DNA of 64,000 nucleotides from Sinorhizobium sp. A49 (GTDB lineage: Bacteria; Pseudomonadota; Alphaproteobacteria; Rhizobiales; Rhizobiaceae). Positions 54,275-63,294 of the stretch are shown here, in pieces. Below the pieces are notes generated by a model that ran no database searches, was not told the origin of the DNA, and was given only the letters and a program-made list of their open reading frames with translations. Within the stretch, counting starts at the first letter, position 1. Every line of letters starts with the position of its first letter. The stretch spans positions 62,001 to 126,000 of the forward strand of contig NZ_MUNW01000059.1 in the NCBI RefSeq assembly GCF_002002725.1, given 5' to 3'. Position numbers and translations under genes: made by a program.

Positions 54275-54379
54275 GTGCATTCTCCGGGACTGGTTATGGC
54301 CGGATGATGCACCCGCAGCGGGTCAATTATCGATTGGGATGGTTTTGCGTGCGCATAAGGAAAAGATAAGGACGCTGCC

Positions 54380-54395
54380 GCCGCCCGAAGGCGGC
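54380..54395 (-). terminator. UUCG-loop hairpin after the AI-2E transporter gene
   Basis: On the gene strand, GCCGCC and GGCGGC pair around TTCG, 17 bp past the stop. A T-rich stretch (TTATCTTTT) follows about 10 nt later. It could end transcription ahead of the kdp promoter. Confidence 0.5.
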
Positions 54396-54411
54396 TGGCA
54401 GATCGGCGCCA

Positions 54412-55572
54412 TCAGCCCTTGATGATTGGGCTGACCGTCGGTGCGGCTTCGCTGATCACTTCGCGCATCCATTCGCGCCAGATGGCGACGAGCAGCGCCA
54501 TCAGCACCGGGCCGACGAACAGGCCGAGAAAGCCCATGGTCTTCACGCCACCGACAAGGCCGAAGAAGGTCGGCAGGAAGGGCAGCTTGATAGGCCCACC
54601 GACGAGGCGCGGACGCAAGGTCTTGTCGACGATGAAGAGTTCGGTCGTGCCCCAGGCAAACAGCGCGATGCCGTGAACCGGCGAACCGCTGGCAACGAGA
54701 TAGACGGAAACCAGCGTGAAGCAGAGCGGCGCACCGCCGGGGATCAGCGCCATCAGGCCGGTGATGATGCCGAGCGTGACCGGCGACGGAACGCCCGCCA
54801 GCCAATAGGCGACGCCGAGCACGATACCCTCGCCGATGGCGATGATGCCCATGCCTGTGACCGTCGAGCTGATCGTCAGCGGCACCACCCGCGACAGCCG
54901 CTCCCAGCGCATCGGGAAGATGCGCTCGCCAAGGTGGTCGAGCTGCTTGGAGAAGGAATGTCCGTCGCGATAGACGAAGAACAGCGTGATCAGCATGAAG
55001 AGCAGCGTCAGGAAGGCATGAAACGCCGACGCGCCGATGACCAGCACGCCGCGATAGATATTGCCGATGTTGGAGCCGCTGACGAGCTGCACCAGTTCGC
55101 CGAGCGCACCGGGATGGCCGACATACTTGACCCATTGTTCGCCGAGCCAGACGCCGGCAACCGGGATCGTCGTCAGCCACACGGGCACACCCGCGCCGTT
55201 GGCATTGGTTTCAACGGCCCAGACCAGCCAGTCGCGGACTTCGTCGACGGCATAGACGGCAGCGACCGAGATCGGCACGACGATGAAGGCGACGACGCAG
55301 ATGATGGCGATGGTTGCTGCCAGCGTACGGCTGCCGCCGACTGCCGTCAGCAGCCGGCGATAGATCGGCCAGCTGGCAAAGCCGATGACGACGGCGGCCA
55401 GGACCGGAACGACGAAACCGTTGAAGAAATAGACGCCGGCAAGAAGCACGAAGACGAGCATCCATCGCGCTGCGGTGATCGGGCCGACCAGGGCCGAGCG
55501 CGACGCCGCCGCATACCCGAAGAGCCGCGGCTCTGCGGGAAGGTTCTCTCGTTCGCGATTGCCCAATTGCAC
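54412..55572 (-). CDS. AI-2E family transporter (TqsA/YdiK-like)
   Basis: This membrane protein of about 386 residues matches the AI-2E transporter superfamily: paired hydrophobic segments near the N-terminus (VLLAGVYFFNGFVVPVLAAVVIGF), a central soluble loop, and the conserved C-terminal core with GVPSPVTLGIITGLMALIPGGAPL and FLPTFFGLVGGVKTMGFLGLFVGPVLMALL. Some members export autoinducer 2, others are Na+/H+ antiporters, so the name does not prove quorum-sensing function. GTG 55572 has GGAGG 7 nt upstream; ATG 55578 is too near it. The protein is on the kdp strand but separated by a hairpin. Confidence 0.85.
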   Translation of the reverse strand: MQLGNRERENLPAEPRLFGYAAASRSALVGPITAARWMLVFVLLAGVYFFNGFVVPVLAAVVIGFASWPIYRRLLTAVGGSRTLAATIAIICVVAFIVVPISVAAVYAVDEVRDWLVWAVETNANGAGVPVWLTTIPVAGVWLGEQWVKYVGHPGALGELVQLVSGSNIGNIYRGVLVIGASAFHAFLTLLFMLITLFFVYRDGHSFSKQLDHLGERIFPMRWERLSRVVPLTISSTVTGMGIIAIGEGIVLGVAYWLAGVPSPVTLGIITGLMALIPGGAPLCFTLVSVYLVASGSPVHGIALFAWGTTELFIVDKTLRPRLVGGPIKLPFLPTFFGLVGGVKTMGFLGLFVGPVLMALLVAIWREWMREVISEAAPTVSPIIKG

Positions 55573-55746
55573 CAACATTCCTCCGTCTTCAGACGACTTT
55601 ACAACAAACCCGAGGCCTTGCCAGCCTTCGGCGCCCCAATGACCCCGGTTTACGGTAGTTTCAGGGCCGCAGCCGACGCTAGCGGCGGGACATGACAGAA
55701 AAATTTAGCGGCGCGCAAGCTCTCCGGCTTTATTTGATGGCAGACG

Positions 55747-56970
55747 TCATTCTGCCGCACGCATCTCGGCGCGCTTTACCCTCTCACCGCGGTCGACGAA
55801 AACCGAGGCGAGGAAGATGCCGAAACCGGCAACGCCCATGACGGCGCCGACGAGGCCGGTCGAGGTCCAGCCGTAACCTGCGGCAATCGACCAGCCGCCA
55901 AGCCATGCGCCGAGCGCATTGGCAAGGTTGAAGGCGGAATGGCTGAGTGCTGCGGCAAGCGTCTGCGCTTCACCCGACACGTCCATCAACCGGGTCTGTA
56001 CCCCTGGCACGACGGCAAAGCCGCCACCGATGAAGAGCACGTTGACGATGGCGATCCACGGGTTGCCCATGGTGAAATAGAACAGCACATAGGCGAAGAT
56101 GTTGAAGGCGAGCGCGATGCCGATCGCCGGCAGCAGCGCCCAGTCTGCGAGCCTGGAACCGACGATGTTGCCGAGGATCATGCCGGCGCCGAACACCGAC
56201 AGCATGATCGGCACATTGGCGACGGAAACGCCTGCGACCTCCGTCAATGCAGGGGCGATATAGCTGAAGACCGCGAACATGCCGCCGCAGCCGATGGCGC
56301 AGATGCCGAGCATCAGCCAGACCTGCAGCTTGCCCAAAGCGCCAAGCTCGCGCAGCGGCGTGGCCTGCGGATTGCCCTTGTCGCGCGGCACGTAAGACCA
56401 TGTAAGCGCAATGGTCAGAAGGCTGATGGCGCCGACGATGGCAAAGGCGGAGCGCCAGCCGAGCGCCTGGCCGAACCAGGCAACAAGGGGCGTCCCGAAC
56501 AGGGTCGCGATCGTCAGGCCCATCATCACCCGCCCGACGGCCCTCGCCCGCTGGTTGGGTGCGGCAAGCCCGGCGGCGACCAGCGCCGCCACACCGAAAT
56601 AGGCGCCGTGCGGAAGACCGGCAAAGAAGCGCGCGGCAACCAGCGTGTAGAAATCCGGCGCGATGGCACTGGCGAAATTGCCGATCGCAAACAAAAGCAT
56701 CAGGACGAGAAGCACCCGGAAGCGAGAAAACCGCGCCGCAAGCACGGCGATCAACGGCGCACCAACGACAACGCCGAGCGCATAGGCACTGATCACGGCG
56801 CCGGCCTTCGGCACCGAAACTCCGACGTCGTCGGCCACCTGCGGCAGCAGCCCCATGATGGCGAATTCGCCGGTACCGATGCCAAACCCACCGACGGCGA
56901 GCGCAACCTCGGCAACAGAAATGCGGCTCCGGCGCGGATCGACGGCGGAAGAATAGGCTTCGTCACACAT
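55747..56970 (-). CDS. MFS exporter (DHA1/AraJ-like)
   Basis: This 407-residue, twelve-helix MFS protein has the motif AARFSRFRVLLVLMLLF between helices 2 and 3, GIGTGEFAIMGLLPQVADDVGVSVPKAGAVISAYALGVVVGAPL at the first helices, and ARFFAGLPHGAYFGVAALVAAGLA typical of drug and sugar efflux DHA1 members such as AraJ. It probably exports a small hydrophobic compound, drug or sugar; the cargo is unknown. ATG 56970 has an AGG site; a TTG two codons upstream is less likely. Confidence 0.88.
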   Translation of the reverse strand: MCDEAYSSAVDPRRSRISVAEVALAVGGFGIGTGEFAIMGLLPQVADDVGVSVPKAGAVISAYALGVVVGAPLIAVLAARFSRFRVLLVLMLLFAIGNFASAIAPDFYTLVAARFFAGLPHGAYFGVAALVAAGLAAPNQRARAVGRVMMGLTIATLFGTPLVAWFGQALGWRSAFAIVGAISLLTIALTWSYVPRDKGNPQATPLRELGALGKLQVWLMLGICAIGCGGMFAVFSYIAPALTEVAGVSVANVPIMLSVFGAGMILGNIVGSRLADWALLPAIGIALAFNIFAYVLFYFTMGNPWIAIVNVLFIGGGFAVVPGVQTRLMDVSGEAQTLAAALSHSAFNLANALGAWLGGWSIAAGYGWTSTGLVGAVMGVAGFGIFLASVFVDRGERVKRAEMRAAE

Positions 56971-57311
56971 GAGCAATACCTGTGTCGTCCGGTCTCAAGG
57001 AGCGGAACAAATCTGTGGGTGCTGGCAGCAGATATCGGATGGGATCCGATGAGGGTATGTTGCAATGCAATACAGGCTTTGACCCCTGATAGCAAAGGCT
57101 TTGCGGCACTCATCATACTTTTTCGTGGGCGCGTGAAGCAGACCGGTTAACCGTTAGCTGAGTTGACGTTTACGTCAAAGTTATATAATCCCGAATCTCG
57201 GCTTGAAGAGGTGTCGCAAAAGCATCATCTTCATCGGCAAGAGAAGACCGGGAGGGTTTCTTCTCTGGCCGCAAGCAAGGCCAGCCTGTGGCGACCAGAG
57301 GGAGAGAGGTC
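56971..57311. other. Divergent MFS / fadD intergenic region
   Basis: These 341 bp contain two small palindromes, ATCGGAT-GGG-ATCCGAT (57034-57050) and TTGCA-A-TGCAA (57060-57070), nearer the MFS gene, and the half-size fad operator nearer fadD. No gene is supported. Confidence 0.7.
57163..57178. promoter_or_regulatory. Short form of the fad operator upstream of fadD
   Basis: TTGACGTTTACG matches the first 12 bases of the 22-bp sites at 7318 and 42605; the palindrome here is the shorter TTGACG-TTTA-CGTCAA. It lies 134 bp before the fadD ATG. Confidence 0.6.
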
Positions 57312-59012
57312 ATGGCGGAACTCAACACGCAACCAGCAGGCACCAGCCCGGAGAAAATCTGGCTGAAGTCCTATCCGCCGGGCATCCCTGCCGAGATCGG
57401 ACCACTGCCCTACCGGTCGATCGGTGATTTCTTCGACCATGCCGTCGCGCGCTATTCGCGCCGCTTCGCCTTTACCTGCATGGGCAAGTCGCTGACCTTC
57501 TCCGAACTCAATGCCGAATCCGCCAAGATCGGCGCCTGGCTGCAGGCACGCGGGCTGTCGAAGGGCGACCGGGTCGCAGTGATGATGCCGAACATCCTGC
57601 AGAACCCTGTCATCGTCTACGGTATCCTCAGGGCAGGCTTCACGGTCGTCAACGTCAACCCGCTCTACACGCCGCGCGAACTGGAGCACCAGCTCGTCGA
57701 CTCCGGCGCCAAGGCGATCTTCGTTCTCGAAAACTTCGCCCATACCGTCCAGCAGGTTGCGGCCAAGACCAGCATCAAGCATGTGGTGGTCGCCACGATG
57801 GGCGACATGCTCGGCTTCAAGGGTGTCATCGTCAATCTGGTCGTGCGCCGGGTCAAGAAGCTTGTGCCCGCCTGGTCGATCCCCGGCCATCATTCATTCA
57901 AGTCCGTGCTCGCCGAAGGTGGCCGGTCGAAGCTCACCAAGCCCAATGTCGCACCCAGCGACGTCGCTTTCCTGCAGTATACCGGCGGAACCACTGGCGT
58001 TTCCAAGGGGGCGACGCTCACCCATTCCAACCTTCTGTCGAACATGGCGCAGATGGAAATCTGGTTCGACACGGCGTTCCGTTCGCGCCCGCGTCCCGAC
58101 AATCTCGTCTTCATGTGCGCGCTGCCGCTCTATCATATCTTCGCGCTGACGGTGAATTCGCTGATGGGCCTTGCCACCGGCGGCAACAACATCCTGATCC
58201 CCAACCCGCGCGATATTCCAGGCTTCGTCGCGGAACTCGGCAAGTACAAGACCAACATCTTCCCCGGCCTCAACACGCTGTTCAACGCGCTGATGAACAA
58301 CGCCGAATTCCAGAAACTCGATTTCTCCTCGCTGATGCTGACCTTCGGTGGCGGCATGGCGATCCAGAGACCTGTCGCCGAACGCTGGCAGAAGATGACG
58401 GGATGCCCGATCGCCGAAGGCTACGGCCTTTCCGAGACGTCGCCGGTGGCCACCGCCAATCTTCTCGACTCAACCGAATTCACCGGCACGATCGGCTTTC
58501 CGATCCCCTCGACCGAGATCGAGATCCGTGACGACCAGGGCAACACCTTGCCGATCGGAGACGTCGGAGAAATCTGCATTCGCGGACCGCAGGTCATGGC
58601 CGGCTACTGGCAGCGGCCGGACGAGACCGCCAAGGCGATTTCGCCCGATGGCTTCTTCCGCTCCGGCGACATCGGCTTCATCAATGCCGTCGGCCTCGTC
58701 AAGATCGTCGATCGGAAGAAGGACATGATCCTGGTCTCGGGCTTCAACGTCTTCCCGAACGAGATCGAAGAAGTGGCGATGACGCACCCTGGCATTCTCG
58801 AATGCGCGGCGATCGGCATTCCCGACGAGCATTCGGGAGAAGCGGTCAAGCTGTTCGTCGTCCGCAAGGACCCGGCTCTGACGGAAGAGGACGTCAAGAA
58901 GCACTGCGCGGCCAATCTCACCAACTACAAGCGACCGCGCTTCGTCGAGTTCCGCACCGAGTTGCCGAAAACCAATGTCGGCAAGATCCTGCGCAAGGAC
59001 CTCCGGGGCTAA
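57312..59012 (+). CDS. fadD: Long-chain fatty acid CoA ligase
   Basis: This 566-residue AMP-forming enzyme activates fatty acids to acyl-CoA for beta-oxidation. The P-loop motif YTGGTTGVSKGA (223-234), the FACS region with GYGLSETSP, GEICIRGPQVMAGYWQRPDETAKA and the C-terminal KTNVGKILRKDLR with catalytic lysine are present. The C-terminal domain is complete. GGAGAGAGG precedes ATG 57312. In S. meliloti fadD mutants show altered swarming and symbiosis, and its position beside pgi, frk and pyrE matches that chromosome. Confidence 0.95.
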   Translation: MAELNTQPAGTSPEKIWLKSYPPGIPAEIGPLPYRSIGDFFDHAVARYSRRFAFTCMGKSLTFSELNAESAKIGAWLQARGLSKGDRVAVMMPNILQNPVIVYGILRAGFTVVNVNPLYTPRELEHQLVDSGAKAIFVLENFAHTVQQVAAKTSIKHVVVATMGDMLGFKGVIVNLVVRRVKKLVPAWSIPGHHSFKSVLAEGGRSKLTKPNVAPSDVAFLQYTGGTTGVSKGATLTHSNLLSNMAQMEIWFDTAFRSRPRPDNLVFMCALPLYHIFALTVNSLMGLATGGNNILIPNPRDIPGFVAELGKYKTNIFPGLNTLFNALMNNAEFQKLDFSSLMLTFGGGMAIQRPVAERWQKMTGCPIAEGYGLSETSPVATANLLDSTEFTGTIGFPIPSTEIEIRDDQGNTLPIGDVGEICIRGPQVMAGYWQRPDETAKAISPDGFFRSGDIGFINAVGLVKIVDRKKDMILVSGFNVFPNEIEEVAMTHPGILECAAIGIPDEHSGEAVKLFVVRKDPALTEEDVKKHCAANLTNYKRPRFVEFRTELPKTNVGKILRKDLRG

Positions 59013-59048
59013 GGGCCGCCTCGACTTAAAACGATTTAAAAAATCCTG

Positions 59049-59071
59049 AAAACCGCCACTCCGGCGGTTTT
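59049..59071 (+). terminator. Rho-independent terminator between fadD and pgi
   Basis: AAAACCGCC pairs with GGCGGTTTT around ACTCC, 37 bp after the fadD stop. The A and T flanks make it usable in either direction. Confidence 0.8.
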
Positions 59072-59140
59072 GCGGGCTTGATTCGGACAATGCAAAGCGA
59101 ATAGCTACGCAGGCGAATGTCCGACACAAGGAGCCCCGCG

Positions 59141-60766
59141 ATGAAAGCGCTTGTCGATCAACTCAAAGCAACCGCCGCGCAGACCAATGCGACCGATATC
59201 CGCGCCGCCTTCGCGAGCGATGCCGAACGCTTCTCGCGCTTCAGCACCTCACTCGACGATCTGCTGCTCGATTATTCGAAATGCGCGGTGAACGAACAGG
59301 TGCTCGATGGCCTTGAGGCGCTGGCGAAAGCCGCCAAGGTCGAAGAGAAGCGCGACGCGATGTTCCGCGGCGATATCATCAACATCACTGAAGAACGGGC
59401 GGTGCTGCACACGGCGCTGCGCAACCGCGGCAACCGCCCTGTCATCGTCGACGGCAAGGACGTGATGCCCGACGTCAACGGCGTGCTCGAAGCCATGGGC
59501 GCCTTTGCCGATGGCATCCGCTCGGGCGCACTGAAAGGTGCGACCGGCAAGAAGATCACCGACGTCGTCAATATCGGCATCGGCGGCTCGGATCTCGGTC
59601 CTGTCATGGCGACACTGGCGCTCGCCCCTTTCCATGACGGCCCGCGGCTGCATTTCGTTTCCAACATCGATGGCGCCCATATTGCCGACACGCTGAAGCT
59701 CGTCGAGCCGGAAACGACGCTGTTCATCATCGCCTCCAAAACCTTCACGACGATCGAGACGATGACCAATGCGGCGACGGCCCGCGCCTTCATTGCCGGC
59801 AAGCTCGGCGAAGCCGCCGTCGGTCATCACTTTGCTGCCGTCTCGACGGCGCTCGACAAGGTCGCCGCCTTCGGCATCGACCAGGCGCGCGTGTTCGGCT
59901 TCTGGGACTGGGTTGGCGGCCGCTATTCGATCTGGTCGGCGATCGGCCTGCCGCTGATGATTGCCATCGGCAAGGAGAATTTCGGCCGCTTCCTCGATGG
60001 CGGCCACGCCATCGACGAGCATTTCCGCACCGCGCCGATCCGCCAGAACCTGCCGATGCTGCTGGGTCTGCTCGGTTTCTACAACCGCAATGTTCTCGGC
60101 TACCCCTCGCGCGCAATCCTGCCCTATGACCAGCGCCTGTCGCGCTTCCCGGCCTACCTGCAGCAGCTCGACATGGAATCGAACGGCAAGGCCGTCACGC
60201 TCGACAGCAAGCCGGTCGAATTTTCGACAGGTCCGGTCGTCTGGGGCGAGCCCGGCACCAATGGCCAGCACGCCTTCTACCAGCTGATCCATCAGGGCAC
60301 GGATGTCATCCCGGCCGAGTTCATGATCGCTGCAAACGGTCATGAGAAGAACCTGCGCCATCAGCACGAACTGCTGATCGCCAATTGCCTTGCCCAGTCC
60401 GAAGCCCTGATGAAGGGCCGCACGCTTGCCGAGGCGAAGGCGCAGCTGACCTCCAAGGGCATGGCGGACGCCAAGGCGGACAAGATTGCGCCGCATCGCG
60501 TCTTCGCCGGCAACCGCCCATCGCTGACGCTGGTCTACGACCAGCTCGATCCTTTCGCGCTCGGCCGGCTGATCGCGCTTTACGAGCACCGCGTCTTCGT
60601 CGAAGGTGCGCTGTTCAACATCAACTCCTTCGACCAGTGGGGCGTCGAGCTCGGCAAGGAACTGGCAACGGGCCTTCTGCCGGTTGTCGAAGGCAAGGAA
60701 AGTGCTGCCGGCCACGATTCGTCGACGGCAGGCCTTGTGGCCGTGCTGCTCAAGGCTGCCCGCTAA
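59141..60766 (+). CDS. pgi: Glucose-6-phosphate isomerase
   Basis: This 541-residue isomerase interconverts glucose 6-phosphate and fructose 6-phosphate. PGI motifs are complete: [45 protein letters not shown] (signature 1 region) and [18 protein letters not shown] (signature 2 region), with the active-site [18 protein letters not shown] lies 7 nt before ATG 59141; a longer frame adds eight residues without a site. It is followed by a hairpin and a convergent lipoprotein gene. Confidence 0.97.
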   Translation: MKALVDQLKATAAQTNATDIRAAFASDAERFSRFSTSLDDLLLDYSKCAVNEQVLDGLEALAKAAKVEEKRDAMFRGDIINITEERAVLHTALRNRGNRPVIVDGKDVMPDVNGVLEAMGAFADGIRSGALKGATGKKITDVVNIGIGGSDLGPVMATLALAPFHDGPRLHFVSNIDGAHIADTLKLVEPETTLFIIASKTFTTIETMTNAATARAFIAGKLGEAAVGHHFAAVSTALDKVAAFGIDQARVFGFWDWVGGRYSIWSAIGLPLMIAIGKENFGRFLDGGHAIDEHFRTAPIRQNLPMLLGLLGFYNRNVLGYPSRAILPYDQRLSRFPAYLQQLDMESNGKAVTLDSKPVEFSTGPVVWGEPGTNGQHAFYQLIHQGTDVIPAEFMIAANGHEKNLRHQHELLIANCLAQSEALMKGRTLAEAKAQLTSKGMADAKADKIAPHRVFAGNRPSLTLVYDQLDPFALGRLIALYEHRVFVEGALFNINSFDQWGVELGKELATGLLPVVEGKESAAGHDSSTAGLVAVLLKAAR

Positions 60767-60779
60767 AAAAAATGCCGAG

Positions 60780-60804
60780 ACAGGGCGCGCTCGGCGCGCC
60801 CTGT
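60780..60804. terminator. Bidirectional terminator hairpin after pgi
   Basis: A perfect 10-bp stem (ACAGGGCGCG / CGCGCCCTGT) with a 5-nt loop lies 13 bp after the pgi stop. On the minus strand it is followed after nine bases by eight T, so it probably also ends the convergent gene. Confidence 0.75.
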
Positions 60805-60808
60805 CCTC

Positions 60809-61402
60809 TCACGCGGCGCAGGCCGGCAGTGCCTTGACGCCGGACTGGTGGAGCAGGTCCATCACATCCAGTCCCGACAGGATCTGGAAGTAGCGTTCAT
60901 CGGAGCGGGTGCGGATCCACGCATCGACGGTGAGCTTCCGGTCGGCGGGAAACGCGCCGGTCCAGCAGCCGCCGGAAAAACCGACCGAAAGGCTGCCGCG
61001 CCCTTTCGCTTCGCCCCCCTTGGTCGCCGCAATCTTCTCCTGCATATCGCGCAGGCGCTCGGCATCGATAGACGTCGGGGTCAGGACATAGAGCGTCTGA
61101 CCGTTCCGCATCCGCTCTGTCAGATCAGGCGCTCCGGCATTGCCGGACTGGACCTGAAGCGCGAAACGGCGCGTGTCGAGGGGCGAACCGTCCGCCTTCC
61201 AGGAGATCCCGAGCGTCGCATCGCCCCGCCTGAGCGAGAGCGCTTCCGGCACCAACAGCGCGACGCGCAGCTCCGCCGGATCAGACCTGAGCGGATCGAT
61301 ACCAGACAGTTTTTCAAGCGAGCCGACATTGAGCGCCGCGCAGGCGGCGAGCACATTGAGTGACAGGAAAAGGCAGGGATTCATCAAAATACGGAAGGAC
61401 AT
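60809..61402 (-). CDS. Putative lipoprotein of unknown function
   Basis: I do not recognise this 197-residue protein. It begins with a short signal, MSFRILMNPCLFLSLNVLAAC, with a lipobox LAAC. The mature part is mixed alpha/beta, with DPAELRVALLVPEALSLRRGDATLGISW and a basic, Gly-rich segment before VGFSGGCWTGAFPADRKLTVDAWIRTR. It has two further cysteines. The start is uncertain: no good ribosome site precedes ATG 61402, and GTG 61420 or ATG 61384 are alternatives. It converges on pgi and is divergent from the DUF2975 gene. Confidence 0.7.
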   Translation of the reverse strand: MSFRILMNPCLFLSLNVLAACAALNVGSLEKLSGIDPLRSDPAELRVALLVPEALSLRRGDATLGISWKADGSPLDTRRFALQVQSGNAGAPDLTERMRNGQTLYVLTPTSIDAERLRDMQEKIAATKGGEAKGRGSLSVGFSGGCWTGAFPADRKLTVDAWIRTRSDERYFQILSGLDVMDLLHQSGVKALPACAA

Positions 61403-61422
61403 GAAAAGCACCAAAATCACAA

Positions 61423-61451
61423 TTGACGCGAATTAGTTATCGTTTTACATT
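61423..61451 (+). promoter_or_regulatory. Sigma-70-type promoter of the DUF2975-HTH pair
   Basis: TTGACG (61423-61428) and TACATT (61446-61451) are separated by exactly 17 bp in a locally AT-rich stretch, 34 bp before the ATG. It is one of the best promoter matches in the window. Confidence 0.65.
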
Positions 61452-61484
61452 AAAAAAACAAGTGAGCCGATAAGGAATTTTTTG

Positions 61485-62039
61485 ATGACCGGATCCCCCG
61501 AGCGGTTGCGCAAGCTGAGCCGCATCATGAAGCTGATGGTCGTCCTGTGCGGCGCGTTGTTCTGCTCGGCCGTCGTCTATGGCCACTGGCAGATTTTCTT
61601 CGACAGGGCCGGCTTCGAACAAGGCATTCGCGACGTGGTTTTCCCGAGGGTCTCAACAATCACTCTCTCGTATCGCGCGATCGCAACCGTCGTGTTTCTC
61701 ACCGCTTTGAACAATGCGCTTGTTATCGCCGGGCTCGCCTTTGCCTGGCAGTTGTTCGACGGCTTCGAGCGCGGAGAAATTCTCTCCAGCCGCAATGGCG
61801 TGCTCTTGAAGCGGATCGGCATCATCGCGATCGTCGGCTCCCTCTGCATCGTCGTCAGCAATGCAGTCGGCGTGATGGCCGTTACCTACGACAATCCCGG
61901 TGCGACCGACCATTCCGTTCTCATCGATATCAATGGAGGAACGGTGATCGTTCTGTTAATGGCTGGGCTGCTTCTTGTGCTTGGCCACGTCATGGTCATC
62001 GCATCGGGGATCGAAGCGGAGAACAGGAGCTTCGTCTAG
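61485..62039 (+). CDS. DUF2975 membrane protein
   Basis: This 184-residue protein has four membrane segments and the DUF2975 pattern: a first helix (IMKLMVVLCGALFCSAVVYG), LSYRAIATVVFLTALNNALVIAGLAFAWQLFDGFERGEILS and the final VIVLLMAGLLLVLGHVMVIASGIEAENRSFV. Such proteins are commonly paired with a small Cro/C1-type regulator, as here, three bases downstream. AAGGAA is placed 9 nt before the ATG. Function is unknown. The region is more AT-rich than its neighbours and may have been acquired. Confidence 0.85.
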   Translation: MTGSPERLRKLSRIMKLMVVLCGALFCSAVVYGHWQIFFDRAGFEQGIRDVVFPRVSTITLSYRAIATVVFLTALNNALVIAGLAFAWQLFDGFERGEILSSRNGVLLKRIGIIAIVGSLCIVVSNAVGVMAVTYDNPGATDHSVLIDINGGTVIVLLMAGLLLVLGHVMVIASGIEAENRSFV

Positions 62040-62042
62040 CGG

Positions 62043-62258
62043 ATGCCGATCGTCGTAAATCTCGATGTCATGCTGGCAAAACGCAAGGTGCGCTCGCGCG
62101 ACCTTGCCGAGCAGGTCGGCATCACCGAGCAGAACATATCTCTCTTGAAATCCGGCAAGGTCAAAGGCGTACGCTTCGACACGCTGGAGAAGATCTGCGC
62201 CGTTCTCGATTGCCAGCCCGGCGACATTCTCGAATATCGTCCGGAGGAAAAAGATTGA
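62043..62258 (+). CDS. Small Cro/C1-type HTH regulator (YozG-like)
   Basis: This 71-residue protein is one helix-turn-helix domain: LDVMLAKRKVRSRDLAEQVGITEQNISLLKSGKVKGVRFDTLEKICAVLDCQPGDILEY. It matches YozG-like XRE regulators found beside DUF2975 genes. The ATG is three bases after the upstream stop, so the two are co-translated. It probably regulates its own operon. A CGGAGGAAAAAG run lies at its 3' end, not its start. Confidence 0.9.
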   Translation: MPIVVNLDVMLAKRKVRSRDLAEQVGITEQNISLLKSGKVKGVRFDTLEKICAVLDCQPGDILEYRPEEKD

Positions 62259-62266
62259 GTTTCGTG

Positions 62267-62290
62267 CGGGCTCTTCTCAGAGCCCGATTT
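62267..62290. terminator. Hairpin between the HTH gene and frk
   Basis: CGGGCTCT and AGAGCCCG pair around TCTC and are followed by ATTTCG. It overlaps the last codons of frk and probably terminates the HTH operon. Confidence 0.6.
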
Positions 62291-63203
62291 CGTGCTTCCA
62301 TGGCGGATTGGCGCCGGCACGCGAAACGGTGACGGCGGCGGCCTTGGCGCCCAGTGCCAGAGCGTCGCGGACGGCACTTTCAGAAAGGTTGGCGACGGCC
62401 TCCTTGGTCAGAAGACCACTCAGCTTCAGCGACGCCAGCACGCCGGCATCGAAGGTGTCACCGGCACCGACGGTATCGACGACGGTCACCCGCTCGCCCG
62501 CGACGTCGACCTTGTGGCGGGCAGTGTAACCGACGGCGCCGTCGGCGCCCTTGGTGATCAGAACCAGCTTCGGCCCGCGCGTCAGCCATTCGGCGGCGAG
62601 ATCGTCATGGCTGCCCGACATGCCGAACCAGTCGAGATCCTCGTCTGAGAACTTGATGATGTCGGACATTCCCGCCATGCGGTTCATGCGCGCGAGGTGA
62701 GCTTCGCGGTCCTTGATGAAACCGGGCCGAATGTTCGGGTCGAAGGAGATGACCCGTTTTTCGTGTTCGCGGGTCATCAGCGCCTCGTAGGTCGAGCCGC
62801 AGGGCTCGGGGATCAGGCTGATCGCGCCGAAATGCAGCGCCTCGCAGAAATCGCCAAGCGCCGGCAGGTGATCTTTCGTAATCATCCTCCCGGCGGTGTT
62901 CTCGTCGAAGAAGGCGTAGGTCGCATGGCCGTTGACGAGCTTGACGAAGGCAAGCGTCGTATGCAGCGACAGGGTGGCCGAAGGGGCGAAATCGACATTC
63001 GCCGCCTTCAGCGTTTCGCGCAGGATATCGCCGAACATGTCGTCGGAAAGGCCGGTGAAGAAGCCGGTGGAAATGCCGAGCCGACCGAGCGCGATCGCCG
63101 TATTGAAGATCGCGCCGCCGGCGTAGGGTGCGAACGCACTCTCGCCCGCGGTCGTGTCCCGCGGCAGCATGTCGATCAGCGCTTCACCACAACATACGAT
63201 CAT
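62277..63203 (-). CDS. frk: Fructokinase (PfkB family carbohydrate kinase)
   Basis: This 308-residue PfkB-family sugar kinase phosphorylates fructose to fructose 6-phosphate. The N-terminal GG motif (GGAIFNTAIALGRLG, 29-43) and the ATP-site DTVGAGDTFDAG (243-254) with catalytic D249 are intact. GGAGGAAGAG precedes ATG 63203. It lies between pgi and pyrE in the order known from Sinorhizobium, and its product feeds directly into Pgi. Substrate specificity among fructose-like sugars is inferred from context. Confidence 0.9.
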   Translation of the reverse strand: MIVCCGEALIDMLPRDTTAGESAFAPYAGGAIFNTAIALGRLGISTGFFTGLSDDMFGDILRETLKAANVDFAPSATLSLHTTLAFVKLVNGHATYAFFDENTAGRMITKDHLPALGDFCEALHFGAISLIPEPCGSTYEALMTREHEKRVISFDPNIRPGFIKDREAHLARMNRMAGMSDIIKFSDEDLDWFGMSGSHDDLAAEWLTRGPKLVLITKGADGAVGYTARHKVDVAGERVTVVDTVGAGDTFDAGVLASLKLSGLLTKEAVANLSESAVRDALALGAKAAAVTVSRAGANPPWKHEIGL

Positions 63204-63294
63204 CGGCTCTTCCTCCTCGGTAGAATTTCAATCGATTTAAAAAATGGAGATCGAGAATTGGGAGGCCCCGGCATGACCAGGGCCTCACCAGACT

